From the NCBI GenBank assembly GCA_028687475.1, contig JAQUAB010000001.1, positions 434,001 through 498,000 of the forward strand: a stretch of 64,000 nucleotides of DNA. The letters are read 5' to 3'. Shown here piece after piece: positions 29,568 through 39,685 of the stretch (position 1 is the first letter of the stretch; every line of letters starts with the position of its first letter). The notes beneath the pieces were generated by a model that worked only from the letters and a program-made list of their open reading frames with translations, searched no databases and was not told where the DNA came from. The translations under genes and the position numbers were made by a program. The stretch comes from Candidatus Gracilibacteria bacterium. GTDB taxonomy: Bacteria > Patescibacteriota > Gracilibacteria > BD1-5 > UBA2023.

Positions 29568-30474
29568 TAAATTTCTCAAAAACCGAAAAGGTTCTGCTCT
29601 CCTTATCGCACTTGTCGTACTTATTATTCTCATCATAATGAGTACGGTATTCATCGAGAGGCTGCTGTCTTTCTCGAAGTCAAGTGAAGGAGTCGAGAAT
29701 TCAAATGTTGCATATTACCATGCACTTGGTTCTATCGAAAAGGCGCTTTTCACTGGATGAGTGGATAAATTCACCCCATGGAATATAGCAACTTCGGCTG
29801 TGTGAAACACAACAATTACTGGTAGCCTTCTCAAAGTCCTTACTGGTTCTACAACTATTCCTGTAACTGGATTTGGGAATAGTCCTTATGATTCCGATTG
29901 GAATATGGTTTCTCTCTGATCTCCAGTACAGCTCGTAGTACCAGATGGAATCGCATGGGATAGTGTGAATTTTTATTTTCGTATTCCAAAACTCGATTCA
30001 ACTCAAACAAGTACTAATATAGATACTTCTCTTAGTAATTCTGGCGTGATTCTCTGGATGCTGACATCGACAGGAAATACTCTTTTTGCAAGTGGTGAAA
30101 CGAGTATATTTCTCTGATCCGAAATCGATGGAATAGCGAAGAATATTTCTGGAAGGATAGGCATCACCAACGAAGGTATTTTCAAACTTTTTAGACAATT
30201 TTATACGAATGATCTCTGAATCAATGGGAATGATTGTGCTGGCTATCGATGTACTCTGAAACTCTCGATGATACGCCCTGTAACAATAATGGGAAATCCA
30301 AATACAATAATTCCATTTCTAGAATATAAAATTACTGGATTTAATAAAAGTGTGCCTCAGCAATATATGCATATTCAGGCAGATGGATATGCGTATGGCT
30401 TCATGCGGAGCCGAACGATTGAGCTTCCACAAATTACTACGAGCAACACGCTCGACTTCGCTGTTGTGCAATAA
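29554..30474 (+). CDS. PilX-like minor pilin/secretion accessory protein
   Basis: 306 residues. Short basic leader then a hydrophobic stalk: KFLKNRKGSALLIALVVLII, resembling the GSALLIALVVL start of PilX/GspK-type minor pilins, with no Glu5 (GSALL). The mature part is beta-rich and has several TGA glycines. It starts inside the end of the previous prepilin gene (ATG 29554), evidence of translational coupling. ATG 29560 is an alternative. Likely part of the pilus tip or initiation complex with the 28374 protein. Confidence 0.68.
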
Positions 30475-30488
30475 CCGATAAACAAATT

Positions 30489-31436
30489 ATGCAATTGATC
30501 CAAATCAACCATGCTTCTGATAGCGACCAAAGAGTAGATAAATTTCTCAAGAAATACCTTCCAAATGCTTCCCTCGGAAGCATTTATAAATGGCTTCGCA
30601 CTGGAAAAATAAAAGTAAATAAGAAGAAAGTAGACCAAACATATCGTCTCGAAATAGATGACGAAATCCAACTCCATTTTCATGAGGAAGAAATGAAAAT
30701 GATGCAACTGGAGGAAAAAAACGAAAAAAATATTTCCCCCATCACACTCGAAGTACTGTATGAAGATGAATTTCTGATGGTGATAAACAAACCAGCAGGA
30801 ATCAATGTCCATCCTGGGGATCATAAAACCTCTGAAGTTTCTCTAATAGAACTCATCCATGATCAGCTAGATGGGCGATATGATAGCCTTTCTTTTCGTC
30901 CTTCTCTCGTTCATCGTATCGATCGTGATACGAGTGGTGCGATCCTAATAGCAAAAGAAAAAAAGACTCTCGAAATACTCCTATCTCTTCTCCAAACTGG
31001 AAAAATAGAAAAAATCTACCATGCGATCGTGATCGGAAAACCTCCGAAACCACGAAATACCATAACTGCAAAACTCGAACGCCGAGAGAATGCGAAAGAT
31101 GAGGCAAAAGTAATCGTGAGTCCAAACGGACAAGAAGCAATAACCCATTACACAACTATCAAAGAAAATATTCACGAGAAATATAGTCTACTCGAATGTC
31201 GCATCGAAACGGGTCGAACACACCAAATTCGTGTTCATATGGCACATGAAGGAATGCCAATTCTCGGCGACAAAGCGTATGGAAACCTTCGAGAGAATAG
31301 CTTCGCGAAGAAAAATTATGGAATCGAGCGGCAGCTTCTTCATGCATATTCTCTCACTTTTTTGCATCCGATTCTTCAGAAAGCAATGCAGATAACTGCG
31401 CCGTATCCGAAAGACTTTCGTGACATAATATCGTAA
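30489..31436 (+). CDS. Pseudouridine synthase, RluC/RluD family
   Basis: 315 residues. An N-terminal S4-like domain (DQRVDKFLKKYLPNASLGSI) is followed by the catalytic RluA-type domain with the active-site motif HRIDRDTSGAIL (Asp catalytic) and the RTHQIRVHMA strand near residue 245. It isomerises uridines in 23S rRNA; which positions cannot be told. Unusually, no TGA codon is used, so this gene would look intact in either code. It starts 14 bp after the PilX-like gene. Confidence 0.9.
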   Translation: MQLIQINHASDSDQRVDKFLKKYLPNASLGSIYKWLRTGKIKVNKKKVDQTYRLEIDDEIQLHFHEEEMKMMQLEEKNEKNISPITLEVLYEDEFLMVINKPAGINVHPGDHKTSEVSLIELIHDQLDGRYDSLSFRPSLVHRIDRDTSGAILIAKEKKTLEILLSLLQTGKIEKIYHAIVIGKPPKPRNTITAKLERRENAKDEAKVIVSPNGQEAITHYTTIKENIHEKYSLLECRIETGRTHQIRVHMAHEGMPILGDKAYGNLRENSFAKKNYGIERQLLHAYSLTFLHPILQKAMQITAPYPKDFRDIIS

Positions 31437-31491
31437 GAGACAAATATCTTCCAATTCGTCAACTTCAAGTTTTTGTTTTTCGGGAAGAGAT

Positions 31492-32403
31492 ATGCTACGA
31501 TACAGGAAATACCAATATACATTTCCTCTCATGCATACCGATCCATTTCTTGCTCTCGAAAAAAAACAGAAACAAAAAGGAATCTTCTCATCTCTTGGAA
31601 ACACATTCCGTTTTCTTTTTTCTTATCTCTTGGTAACTGGCGGGGTATTCTTCTTACTCCTCGCGATTCTCAATTATAGTGCCTATTCGACACGTATATT
31701 CAACTATATCAACCCTGATGCACTTCTCGCCGCACGCGATCAAGTACAGAATATACTTTCTTCTTCTAGTATAGAAGTCCACGCATCGGAAGCGCTACAA
31801 ACCGAAAAAGTAGAATCTCTCGAAAGTGTAACAGAAAAACTTCTTGATTCCAATCCTGAGATCGTCTACAAGGATTCTTATTCCGCACAAGAATTGCTCG
31901 CCAGTGTCAGCAATACAACGAAGAAAACGAGCTTCGCACTCGCGCCATACGAAAATCGAATTATTATTCCTCGAATCGGGAAAAATATTCCACTGGTTGA
32001 TGTGCTTGTAGATTCACATCCTGATTACCAGGTCATGCATGAAACATTCATGGAAGAACTCAAGAAATGAGTCGTACGCTATCCTGGAACAGCAAAACCA
32101 GGAGAAATTGGAAATGTTTTTATTTTTGGACACTCCTCAAATTATCCATGGATTCAGAGTCAATACAACGATGTCTTCGCACTTCTCGACCAACTCCAGA
32201 ATGGCGATGAAATCACAGTGTATTACTATCAGAAGAAATACACCTATCGTGTCACGGATCGTGCAACCGTAAAACCTGGAGATATCGAAGCGCTTCAGAA
32301 TCGTGATCCCACAAAAAAAGAACTCTCACTTATGACTTGTTGGCCAGTTGGAACAACCCTCGAACGTTTGATTATATTTGCAGAACTTGTTGAAACACCA
32401 TAA
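31492..32403 (+). CDS. Sortase (class D/E-like transpeptidase)
   Basis: 303 residues. An N-terminal membrane anchor (FRFLFSYLLVTGGVFFLLLA) and a coiled linker precede the sortase barrel: VFIFGHSSNYPW (catalytic His), then LMTCWPVGTTLERLIIFAEL with the catalytic Cys in TCWP and the Arg in LERL. It attaches surface proteins with a sorting signal to the wall. I found no obvious LPxTG substrate among the large exported proteins in this window. ATG 31531 is a possible alternative start. One TGA glycine lies before VVRYPGT. Confidence 0.87.
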
Positions 32404-32412
32404 TTTCTTTCT

Positions 32413-32691
32413 ATGGATTCTACTACCCTCTTCCAGTACTCTCTCGATAACCTTTCCCTCTATTCTCCCAGTTTGATAGGAATTATTGTTGGAACTATTA
32501 TTTTGCTCACACTCACAATCCTGATTCACTATATACTCCTCTATGGAGAGATTGTCCGGATACTGAGCATCGAAAGAAAACAATTCGAGAAAAAGAAACA
32601 TATACTCTCTGATCTGATTCTCATGAAGGATATTCAGACGGAAATGGAAGCAGAAATCGAAAAAGCTATGCTTAAATCTACATTTCAATAA
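32413..32691 (+). CDS. Small membrane protein following sortase
   Basis: 92 residues with one long membrane helix (SLIGIIVGTIILLTLTILIH, about 20-39) and a charged coiled-coil tail (KQFEKKKHILSDLILMKDIQ). No TGA, no recognised family. It starts 9 bp after the sortase stop and ends before a strong terminator, so it is probably the last gene of the pilin-rlu-sortase unit. Confidence 0.6.
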   Translation: MDSTTLFQYSLDNLSLYSPSLIGIIVGTIILLTLTILIHYILLYGEIVRILSIERKQFEKKKHILSDLILMKDIQTEMEAEIEKAMLKSTFQ

Positions 32692-32700
32692 TCTATAACA

Positions 32701-32735
32701 AAAAATCCTCCTAGATCCATTGTAGGAGGATTTTT
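32701..32735. terminator. Bidirectional terminator
   Basis: A 13-bp stem AAAAATCCTCCTA/TAGGAGGATTTTT; it separates the sortase unit from the convergent penicillin-binding protein gene. Confidence 0.85.
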
Positions 32736-32736
32736 A

Positions 32737-35061
32737 TTATGAATTTTTTGGAACTTTGTAATATTCGAGCAAGTATTTCGCAATCTCAGAAAAAAGTGCC
32801 GATGATGTTGTCTCAGAATAGACAGAAGTACGTGGGCGATTCAGACTCACGATGAGCACGAATTTCGGATTATTCGCTGGAGCGAATCATCCATAAGAAG
32901 TGATAGTATGCCCCAGATCGGAATTCATGATACGGTTCTCATATCCTCATTTCATCGGAATTTGAGAAGTTCCTGTCTTTCCAGCAATGGTATATCCAGC
33001 AACTCATCCTTTTTTTGCGAAACCATTTTCTACACCATCTACTAACATAGCGACTACTTTCTTTGCTGTATCTTCCTTGATCACGCGACGAATTGGAGTC
33101 GGAATGGTATCTACCTTCTTTCCATCATTGTACTGGATAGATTCGACGATATATGGTTGCATATAGACACCTCCATTCGCGATCACAGAATATGCAGCTG
33201 CCATCTGAAGCATCGTCGCATTGATACCTTGACCGAACGACATAGTGAAGAACTGGGTTCGAGACCATTTCTCATATGGAGCAATCTGGGAATAATACTC
33301 TCCATCGAGCGTGATATTCGACTTCGCTCAGAATCCGAAATCACGAATATATTTATCGAAAAGTGATGGTCCAATCTTCTGGATAATATCAATCATACCA
33401 ACGTTACATGACCAATCGAGCGCATGCAGATACGTATGTCGGCCAGTACATTGGCTCGCCAAATTACTAATCTTGGTTGTTCCTCATCCATAATCAAGCT
33501 CAACATATCATTTATCATAATAGGTATCATCTGGATTTATTTCTCCTGTATCAATACCGATAGCTGTCGTGATTGCCTTGAATACAGAACCTGGTTCATA
33601 GAGGGCAGTAATAACATCATTCACATATACTCCAGCACCGTATTTATTTTTATACATATATTTTGGAATTGCTGGACTCTCTATCTCTATATCAGTCGCT
33701 TGCCTGAGGTTCAATCTTTTGCCATCAACATTCGCGAAAAATGCACCACTTGAAGTATCGATAACATAGAGATTTGTACCAAAAAGATCAAAACTCGGAT
33801 TCGGATATTTCATGTAATCTACTCGTTCCATCTCATATACATCCGTGAAGTTATTTGCATCATAGTCAGGATAATTCGCCATAGCAATGATTGCTCCTGT
33901 TTTTGGATTCATGACGATCACACTTCCCTTATTCGCACGATATTCTTCGACTGATTTTTGGAGCATAGCAGAAATCTGTTTTTGAATATTGCGATCAATT
34001 GTCAGATTCACATCAGCACCATTTTTGAGTGTGATGAAATCTTTTGAGACATATCCGCCAATCGGACGACCTGAACTATCTTTCGTCACAACTTGTGTCG
34101 GACTCTCTGATTGCAAAAGTTCATCGAAATATCACTCAACTCCATATTTCCCATTCCCTTCCCCATCGACGAAACCCGTAATCTGACTTGCAATATTTTG
34201 TTCTGGATAATATCGTACGAGATTATCTTCTATCTTGAGAAAATCATAAATAGAATCCTCCTTTTTTAATTGTTTACTATTGATAGCTAGTTTTTCGGCA
34301 TCCATTCTCTTGGTGATCGCATCACGAGTAGTCACACTCATCTTTCTGATAATTTCCAGATGTCGCTTTTTTCGTATTTCGAATTTTGGGAGCAATTCTT
34401 CTTGTGTTTTTCCGAGTGCAAGAGAAAGTCGGGCTACCAATTCTGCTTTATTTTGGACTTTTGTTGGATTGAGATAGAGATTATTGGAGACAAAATAGAG
34501 TGCAGAATCTTGCCAATCATCTATTTTCTGAATCACATCTTCCGCCAGAGTATCGGCTACGCTGACACTTTCGATTGGTGCATCCATTTTAGTGAGAAGA
34601 TAGAGACGGATTTTCTCCTTCATCTCTGTCACGGTCATATCAGCACGAGTCGAAAAATCTTCTCGTAGATATGAACTCATATTCGAGAGACACTCCGAAG
34701 TGTTTCGGCAAAACTCGTCGAATACTACATCGGTCAAAAACGAAAGTAGCTTGTCTCGAGAACCCGACTGGGATGGGTCTATAGCGAGATTTCCGAGATT
34801 GGTCGATACTGCCAATGCACCATGCAATGAATCATCAGAAGAAAAAATCGATCCACGAGACGCAGGATTTCTGAGTATCATTGTTTGCTGATCTTTCGCT
34901 TTCTGTGCATAGAATGCATGATGAATGACTGTGAAACTAAACGCAGTAAAGAGAAGGAGCAGTATATATGCAATTGCAATATACCAAATAATCCCAATCC
35001 TATCGAGTGAACGAAAATAACGATAGAGAAAATTGATCAGATGTTCAAGGGAAAATTTCAT
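32737..35061 (-). CDS. Penicillin-binding protein, monofunctional transpeptidase (FtsI/PBP2 type)
   Basis: 774 residues. One N-terminal membrane helix (IGIIWYIAIAYILLLLFTAF), a dimerisation/pedestal region, then the transpeptidase with all three motifs: SxxK in YEPGSVFKAIT (Ser about 490), SxN in WSCNVG (about 548) and KTG in AGKTGTSQIP (about 696). It cross-links peptidoglycan at division or elongation. TGA encodes several loop glycines, for example before YVELDYG and before VAGYTIAG. Its stop sits within the terminator shared with the sortase unit. Confidence 0.9.
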
Positions 35062-35095
35062 AGAAGATTGGTCTTATTTTTGCATCTGGGGGAAA

Positions 35096-35941
35096 CTATT
35101 GTGGAAAAATCTGGAAATCACGAAATTTCGCAAAAAGCTCAAGCGTCGGAGTAGAAGTGATAATCGTGATGTGAAATTGTCACTGATCAGCAAGGATACG
35201 AAGAATATCGAGATTCCGAATACGATGAGGATATTGATAATCCTCATCTCAGAATGCGTCTTCTATATAGTAAATCTGCTGGTACTGCGCGAGATTATAA
35301 TAAAGAAGTCTCCGAGTTCAAACTATTATTTTCTCTTTTCAACCATATATATTCATCCACTGTTTTGCCTTGTGAACTGGTGTCGAATCCGTGAGAACTC
35401 GTGAGGAAATCGGAAGCATATCTCATACAAGCGAAAAGAGAAAAAAGTCGTCAGGAAAAAGAAATGCACTTCCCGATTGGAAGTATTTCTCGATATCTGA
35501 AGTGGAAAAAGCATGACTCGTATAATGGTGAATCTGATATTTTCGTCGTATTTCAGAAGGTTCTGGAATCGCAGTATTTGTTTCGATTATATAGTTTTTC
35601 TTATCCAGACGACTCAGGAGTGGTACTGGTAGAAAGATACGAAGCACCTTGTGAAGGGGTATGAAGTATTGTCGAGCTATAGCAAGAATCATGGAAATCT
35701 GATATTCCTCCAAGAGCGGGATACTCGCAATCACTGATATCACTGGTCGCAATGATCCAATATCTGTCGATACAGGAACTTCCTCGAGAATCTCAGACAC
35801 AATTCCTTGTTCGATATTATTTCCAAAAGGAATCTCCACAAGACACCCAACTTGTATCTGTTCTTGCCAGTCTGAGTGGACAAAATACGTGAAAGGTTCG
35901 AGAGAAATCGTGTGCGAGAATGGAATAACAGAAATATACAT
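35096..35941 (-). CDS. Truncated PriA-like primosomal protein, probably without helicase activity
   Basis: 281 residues against more than 700 in normal PriA. The N-terminal 3'-end-binding domain is recognisable (VIPFSHTISLEPFTYFVHSD, GCLVEIPFGN, QGIVSEI). The following domain keeps landmarks of the helicase fold: KIIVGTRRLLYYNL for the VVGTRSALF region and TIITSTPTLELF for the SATPSLES region. The Walker A lysine motif is absent, the DEEH box is replaced by YYIEDAFGDED, and the C-terminal helicase and zinc parts are missing. The frame ends cleanly at TAG, with several TGA glycines. It may load or block a partner at forks rather than unwind DNA. Confidence 0.72.
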
Positions 35942-35943
35942 AA

Positions 35944-35970
35944 AAAAATCCCCCGGATTATACGGGAGAT
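35944..35970 (-). terminator. Terminator for the 35986 gene
   Basis: Minus-strand stem ATCTCCCG-loop-CGGGGGAT followed by a T-run, ending just before the PriA-like start. Confidence 0.6.
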
Positions 35971-35985
35971 AGGAAGAAATACAAC

Positions 35986-36465
35986 TTAGAGTCCAAGAGA
36001 CTTCTTGAGGTCTTCAGCTTTTTGTGCATCTTCGTTGGCTTTTGCATTTGCTTTTTCTTCTTCGGTATAGATATCCTTGAGTTGTTCCCATTCATTCTGA
36101 GCTTTGATAACGAGACCCTTGATAATCTCCCCTTCTGTTGGCATGAGCTTGCGAAATTCGACACGCTCATCTTCGAATACCTTGACCAGCTCATCAACTT
36201 GGAACTGAGAAAGCGTCGGAATCGCATCGATGACACGTTTCTTCTCGAAAGTTGAAAGTGAGAGGGAATGTTCGAGAAGATCCATGAAAGCTTGTTCTGC
36301 GAATGTCGTGAGTGGATGAACAAGAAATCGCTGGAAAATCGTATCATTCGAAGTCTTCGGACGTGGCGGAGGTGGTGGTGGAACTGGGGCTTGTCCGCCA
36401 GCTGGAGGTACTGGAGGATTTGTTTCTGCAGGAACACCAGCTGTATCGTCAGTAGGAGTAGTCAT
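35986..36465 (-). CDS. Proline-rich helical protein, unrecognised
   Basis: 159 residues. Residues 1-36 are Pro/Ala/Thr-rich (PPVPPAGGQAPVPPPPPPRP), suggesting a disordered tether. The rest is helical and acidic, ending with KANEDAQKAEDLKKSLGL. No TGA codon. Between yebC and the PriA-like gene, with its own terminator. No family recognised. Confidence 0.62.
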   Translation of the reverse strand: MTTPTDDTAGVPAETNPPVPPAGGQAPVPPPPPPRPKTSNDTIFQRFLVHPLTTFAEQAFMDLLEHSLSLSTFEKKRVIDAIPTLSQFQVDELVKVFEDERVEFRKLMPTEGEIIKGLVIKAQNEWEQLKDIYTEEEKANAKANEDAQKAEDLKKSLGL

Positions 36466-36519
36466 AGAGAAAAATTATGCGCGTATTATACAGGGTTTTT
36501 TGGATTTTCAAACTTTTTG

Positions 36520-37290
36520 TTAGGTGCGGAACTTTCGTGCTTCGACAAAAGCAACAACTTCCTGCCAAAGAGTATCAGAAATATCAGCATTGTTCCAAAC
36601 AACTTCTACATCTTCATCTTCACCGAATTCCTCAAGCATCTTGTAGATTTTGAGTGCGTTGTCGAAATCTGTTACCTCGATGAAATTCTTCGCAACATAT
36701 CCAATTCCAGCAGAAAGAATCTCATATCCAGCATCCAGAAGAGCTTTCTTCACATGAATCAAATCCGCCTTATCAGTGACAATTTCGATTGTTTCACTTT
36801 CTATATGGTAATCTTCCGCATCAGTGTCGAGAATCGTGAGTTCGAATGCATCGATATCATCGAGTTTCTGAAGAATAATCTGTCCCTTGTAGTCGAACAT
36901 GAAGTTCGAGACGGAACCAGTCTCCCCCATATTTCCTCAAAATGCAGAAAAAATATGACGGATATTCGGGGCAGTACGATTGCGATTGTCAGTAAGCGCA
37001 CGAACAATAATCGCCACTCCACCAGGTGCATATCATTCATAAAAAATTTCCTCCACTTTTGCTCCTTCTTTATCGAGTCAGGCACCGCGCTTGATGGCAC
37101 GATCAATCACATCTGCGGTCACTCCGTCTTTTTTGGCTGTGTGAATCGCATCTGCGAGAGCATTGTTCTGCGTCGGATCTGCACCACGCTCAGCCGCAAG
37201 AGTGATGAGTTTCGCATGAAGTGTATTTATTTTTGCCTTTGCTTTAGCATTTTTATCTTTCTGAGCCTGGACTGTTGGTCAGCGTCACAT
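36520..37290 (-). CDS. yebC: YebC/TACO1-family translation factor/regulator
   Basis: 256 residues, close to the normal 240-250. N-terminal [18 protein letters not shown], then [38 protein letters not shown] and [17 protein letters not shown] are the family blocks. YebC/TACO1 proteins act in translation of difficult (polyproline) stretches or as regulators. Four TGA glycines, three of them in conserved positions such as GYAPGG, make the standard-code frame end at 36930. The Pro-rich protein next to it is a plausible client. Confidence 0.92.
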
Positions 37291-37371
37291 AGTATCTCGA
37301 ATAAGGGATAAAACGTGAGGAACTATATGAAAAAAAAGGGAAAGCGCAAGTAGATACGATCATATATCTAA

Positions 37372-37929
37372 TTATCGAAGTTCTTTCCATCAATATGATG
37401 GATTTGCCATGCTTAATGTAATATTTGATCATGTGAGTTTATAGGTGCTTCCTGGTGGAACAATAGCATTTACTCATCAATTATAGGCATTGGTTGTATA
37501 ATGATCAACTATCATGTCATCAACATACAAACTGGCGTCTGATGATCCACTTACTGGAGCAGCAACAACTATATTCACAAAAATTGGTTTAGAAGTAGTA
37601 TTTGTATAAGTAGTATTCATGGTTCTACTTAAAGTTACATCTTGCCATGTTTGTTCGTATCATACTCCCCCAGCTGAACTCGAGAGAGTAGCAACCTTTC
37701 CGTTCAGATCATTCAGATTATTGATAATCTTTTGGACTAAGGTCTGTGTCACTGGCTGTCCAGCTTCTCATTCGCTAGAGTCAATGCTCAACCAAGCTGC
37801 GTATCCAGCTCCGAGAAAAATAACAATAGCGAAAAATATAGAAACCTGAAAAAAGACAGATTTTATAGCTCGCAAAAAAAATGAAGAAGATCTTGTTCCG
37901 TTCTCGGAACCCTGGCGAGAAACTGACAT
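37372..37929 (-). CDS. Membrane-anchored protein with tail-fibre-like beta domain
   Basis: 185 residues. One N-terminal hydrophobic segment (VSIFFAIVIFLGAGYAAWLS, about 28-47), a short coiled coil (VQKIINNLNDLNGKVATL), then a beta domain with WQDVTLSRTMNTTYTNTTSK and a terminal GWKELR. This pattern resembles the trimeric tail-fibre or receptor-binding domains of many phages. As no other phage gene is near, it is more likely a cellular surface or pilus-associated module. Seven TGA glycines. A promoter-like site (TTGCAA, TACAAT, spacer 15) lies upstream at 37967-37993. Confidence 0.6.
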
Positions 37930-37966
37930 ACTAATAAAATTGTTATAAAAATAGTAATTCTTCTTG

Positions 37967-37993
37967 ATTGTAAGAGTTTTTCTATATTTGCAA
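37967..37993 (-). promoter_or_regulatory. Promoter of the 37929 gene
   Basis: Minus-strand TTGCAA (37988-37993) and TACAAT (37967-37972) with a 15-bp spacer, 38 bp before ATG 37929. Confidence 0.45.
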
Positions 37994-37998
37994 ATTTT

Positions 37999-38736
37999 TT
38001 ATCGCTTCTGTATCCAGTAGACCCACTCCTGATTCCCTGCCTCACCAACAAGCGTCGACTTCTCTTTTTGCAATATTTCGCATCAAGTATCATGTACACA
38101 TTTCTCGAACCGATTCATAGCATCCTGTACAGATTTCTCATCTTTCGGCACTCCCGTTTTTCTGAGATGTTCCTTCCCGACTTCGAACTGGGGTTTGAAG
38201 AGAAGGATAATATCTGTCTCTCTGTCAGCAAAAGAGCAAATACTCGAAAATAATTCAATCAGTGAAATAAATGATGCATCACAGACAATAATTCCATAAC
38301 TATTCATTGAGGTAAAGTCTCGAATATCAGTTTCTTCATAACTCGTGACTCTTGCATCATTTCGGATCGTCTCATGAAGTTGATTGGTTCAGACATCCAC
38401 TGCATCCACATGTGCTGCATTATATTCAAGCAAAACCTGCGTAAATCCTCCCGTCGAAGCACCAACATCGAGACAAGTACTTCCTGATACTTTTTGCAGA
38501 AGTTTCTCATTGTCTGACTTTTCGAGAAAACCGATGAGTTTCTCTGCGCTTCGCGATACCCAATGAACGCGGCGATCTTCTTCGATATCTATCACATCAT
38601 TTTCTGTGACTTCGAATGAAGTCTTCGTGATACTCTTTCCATTCACAGAAATAAGCCCAAGAGCAATCAGTTGCTGAGCTTTGTTTCTTGTAAAAGAATA
38701 TCTTTCTGCTAGTGCTACATCGAGTCTCATAACCAT
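37999..38736 (-). CDS. tlyA: TlyA-family rRNA methyltransferase (S4 + FtsJ-like)
   Basis: 245 residues. An N-terminal S4 RNA-binding domain ([31 protein letters not shown]) is joined to a Rossmann methyltransferase (CLDVGASTGGFTQVLLEY for SAM binding, later IIVCDASFISL and KPQFEVGKEHL). TlyA proteins methylate 2'-O positions of 16S and 23S rRNA and affect capreomycin sensitivity. Two TGA glycines lie near the SAM site and near the C-terminus. ATG 38736 overlaps the last 22 bp of the pth gene, so they are translationally coupled. Confidence 0.88.
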
Positions 38737-39254
38737 TCATTTATAGAACTCTCAACCTTCGAGAAAACTTCCGTAGCAAGAACTTCTTTCTCGTCTTTCT
38801 GGAACTGCGAAAGCACCCAATCACTCACACTATACCGCTCATCACGACCGATCCCAATCTTGATACGAGCAAATTCATCTGTCCCAAGTTGCTCGATAAT
38901 ACTGCGAAGTCCATTCTGTCCGCCATGACTCCCCTTCGCACGAAACCGAACTTTCCCAAATTCCATATCAATATCATCCGAGATGACGAGAATATCTGTT
39001 TTTGGATTGAGCTTATAGAAATTCACCAAGCTCGCAACACCCTGTCCCGAGAGATTCATGAAGGTTGTGGGTTTTAGGAGAAAAGCTTTCTCCTGACCGA
39101 GCATCCCTGTTGCAATTACTCAATGAAATTTCGAATCCTGCCAATCGTCGAAACCGAAAGATGTCCGAATCTGGTCTACCATAAAAAATCCGACATTGTG
39201 TCGAGTATTCACATATTCCTTCCCTGGATTTCCTAGACCAACAATACATTTCAT
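38715..39254 (-). CDS. pth: Peptidyl-tRNA hydrolase
   Basis: 179 residues. [20 protein letters not shown] is the family start, with the catalytic His in TRHNVG, then [32 protein letters not shown] and [14 protein letters not shown]. It releases peptides from prematurely dissociated tRNAs. TGA glycines occur before VIATGML and near the C-terminus; with code 25 the gene extends to TAG 38715 and overlaps tlyA. Confidence 0.93.
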
Positions 39255-39371
39255 AGGAAGAAAGATACGAAAAAAATGGAAGAAATCAATAATTTCCCGA
39301 GAAATGGAACGGAACTTCTTTCTAGAAATACTTATTATAAATACATATATAAAATCGACCATACAAAATCT

Positions 39372-39401
39372 TTGACCATTCTATCGGAAACATGATAGAA
39401 T
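39372..39401 (+). promoter_or_regulatory. Promoter before the 39422-pilT operon
   Basis: TTGACC and TAGAAT with an 18-bp spacer, 20 bp before ATG 39422. It probably drives the small secreted protein, pilT and the cNMP-domain gene. Confidence 0.4.
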
Positions 39402-39421
39402 ACCTATGTAATATTTTCATT

Positions 39422-39673
39422 ATGAAAAAAATTCTTCTTTACATCGTGGCATTCTTTTTGTTCTCATTTTGCAATGTCCATGCAGCGGAAAATAATCATC
39501 GAGGATTTCGCGATGCATTTTTCGCATTCAATACTGAAATCGAGAAAGTAATCGTAAGTGCTGGAGATTGTGCCATAATAACAGAAATGCCAAGTGCTGG
39601 AGATAGGCTTCGAGCTTCTATTTCTCGAAAAGGATTCACTTGGACGAATCCAATTCACTTCACTCAACCATAA
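39422..39673 (+). CDS. Small secreted protein upstream of pilT
   Basis: 83 residues with a signal peptide (KKILLYIVAFFLFSFCNVHA, cut after HAAE). The short mature part ends in IHFTQP and has one Cys and no known motif. It is followed after 12 bp by pilT. A pilus-related periplasmic role is a guess from position. Confidence 0.55.
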   Translation: MKKILLYIVAFFLFSFCNVHAAENNHRGFRDAFFAFNTEIEKVIVSAGDCAIITEMPSAGDRLRASISRKGFTWTNPIHFTQP

Positions 39674-39685
39674 TTTCTTTTTTCT

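Noticed and set aside
36268-37311. 347-codon plus-strand frame opposite yebC
   Set aside because: Shadow of yebC and the Pro-rich gene; the translated product is very rich in Phe, Ser and Cys and has no family likeness.
37372-37929. Prophage remnant
   Set aside because: One fibre-like domain is not enough; no capsid, terminase, integrase or att site occurs nearby.
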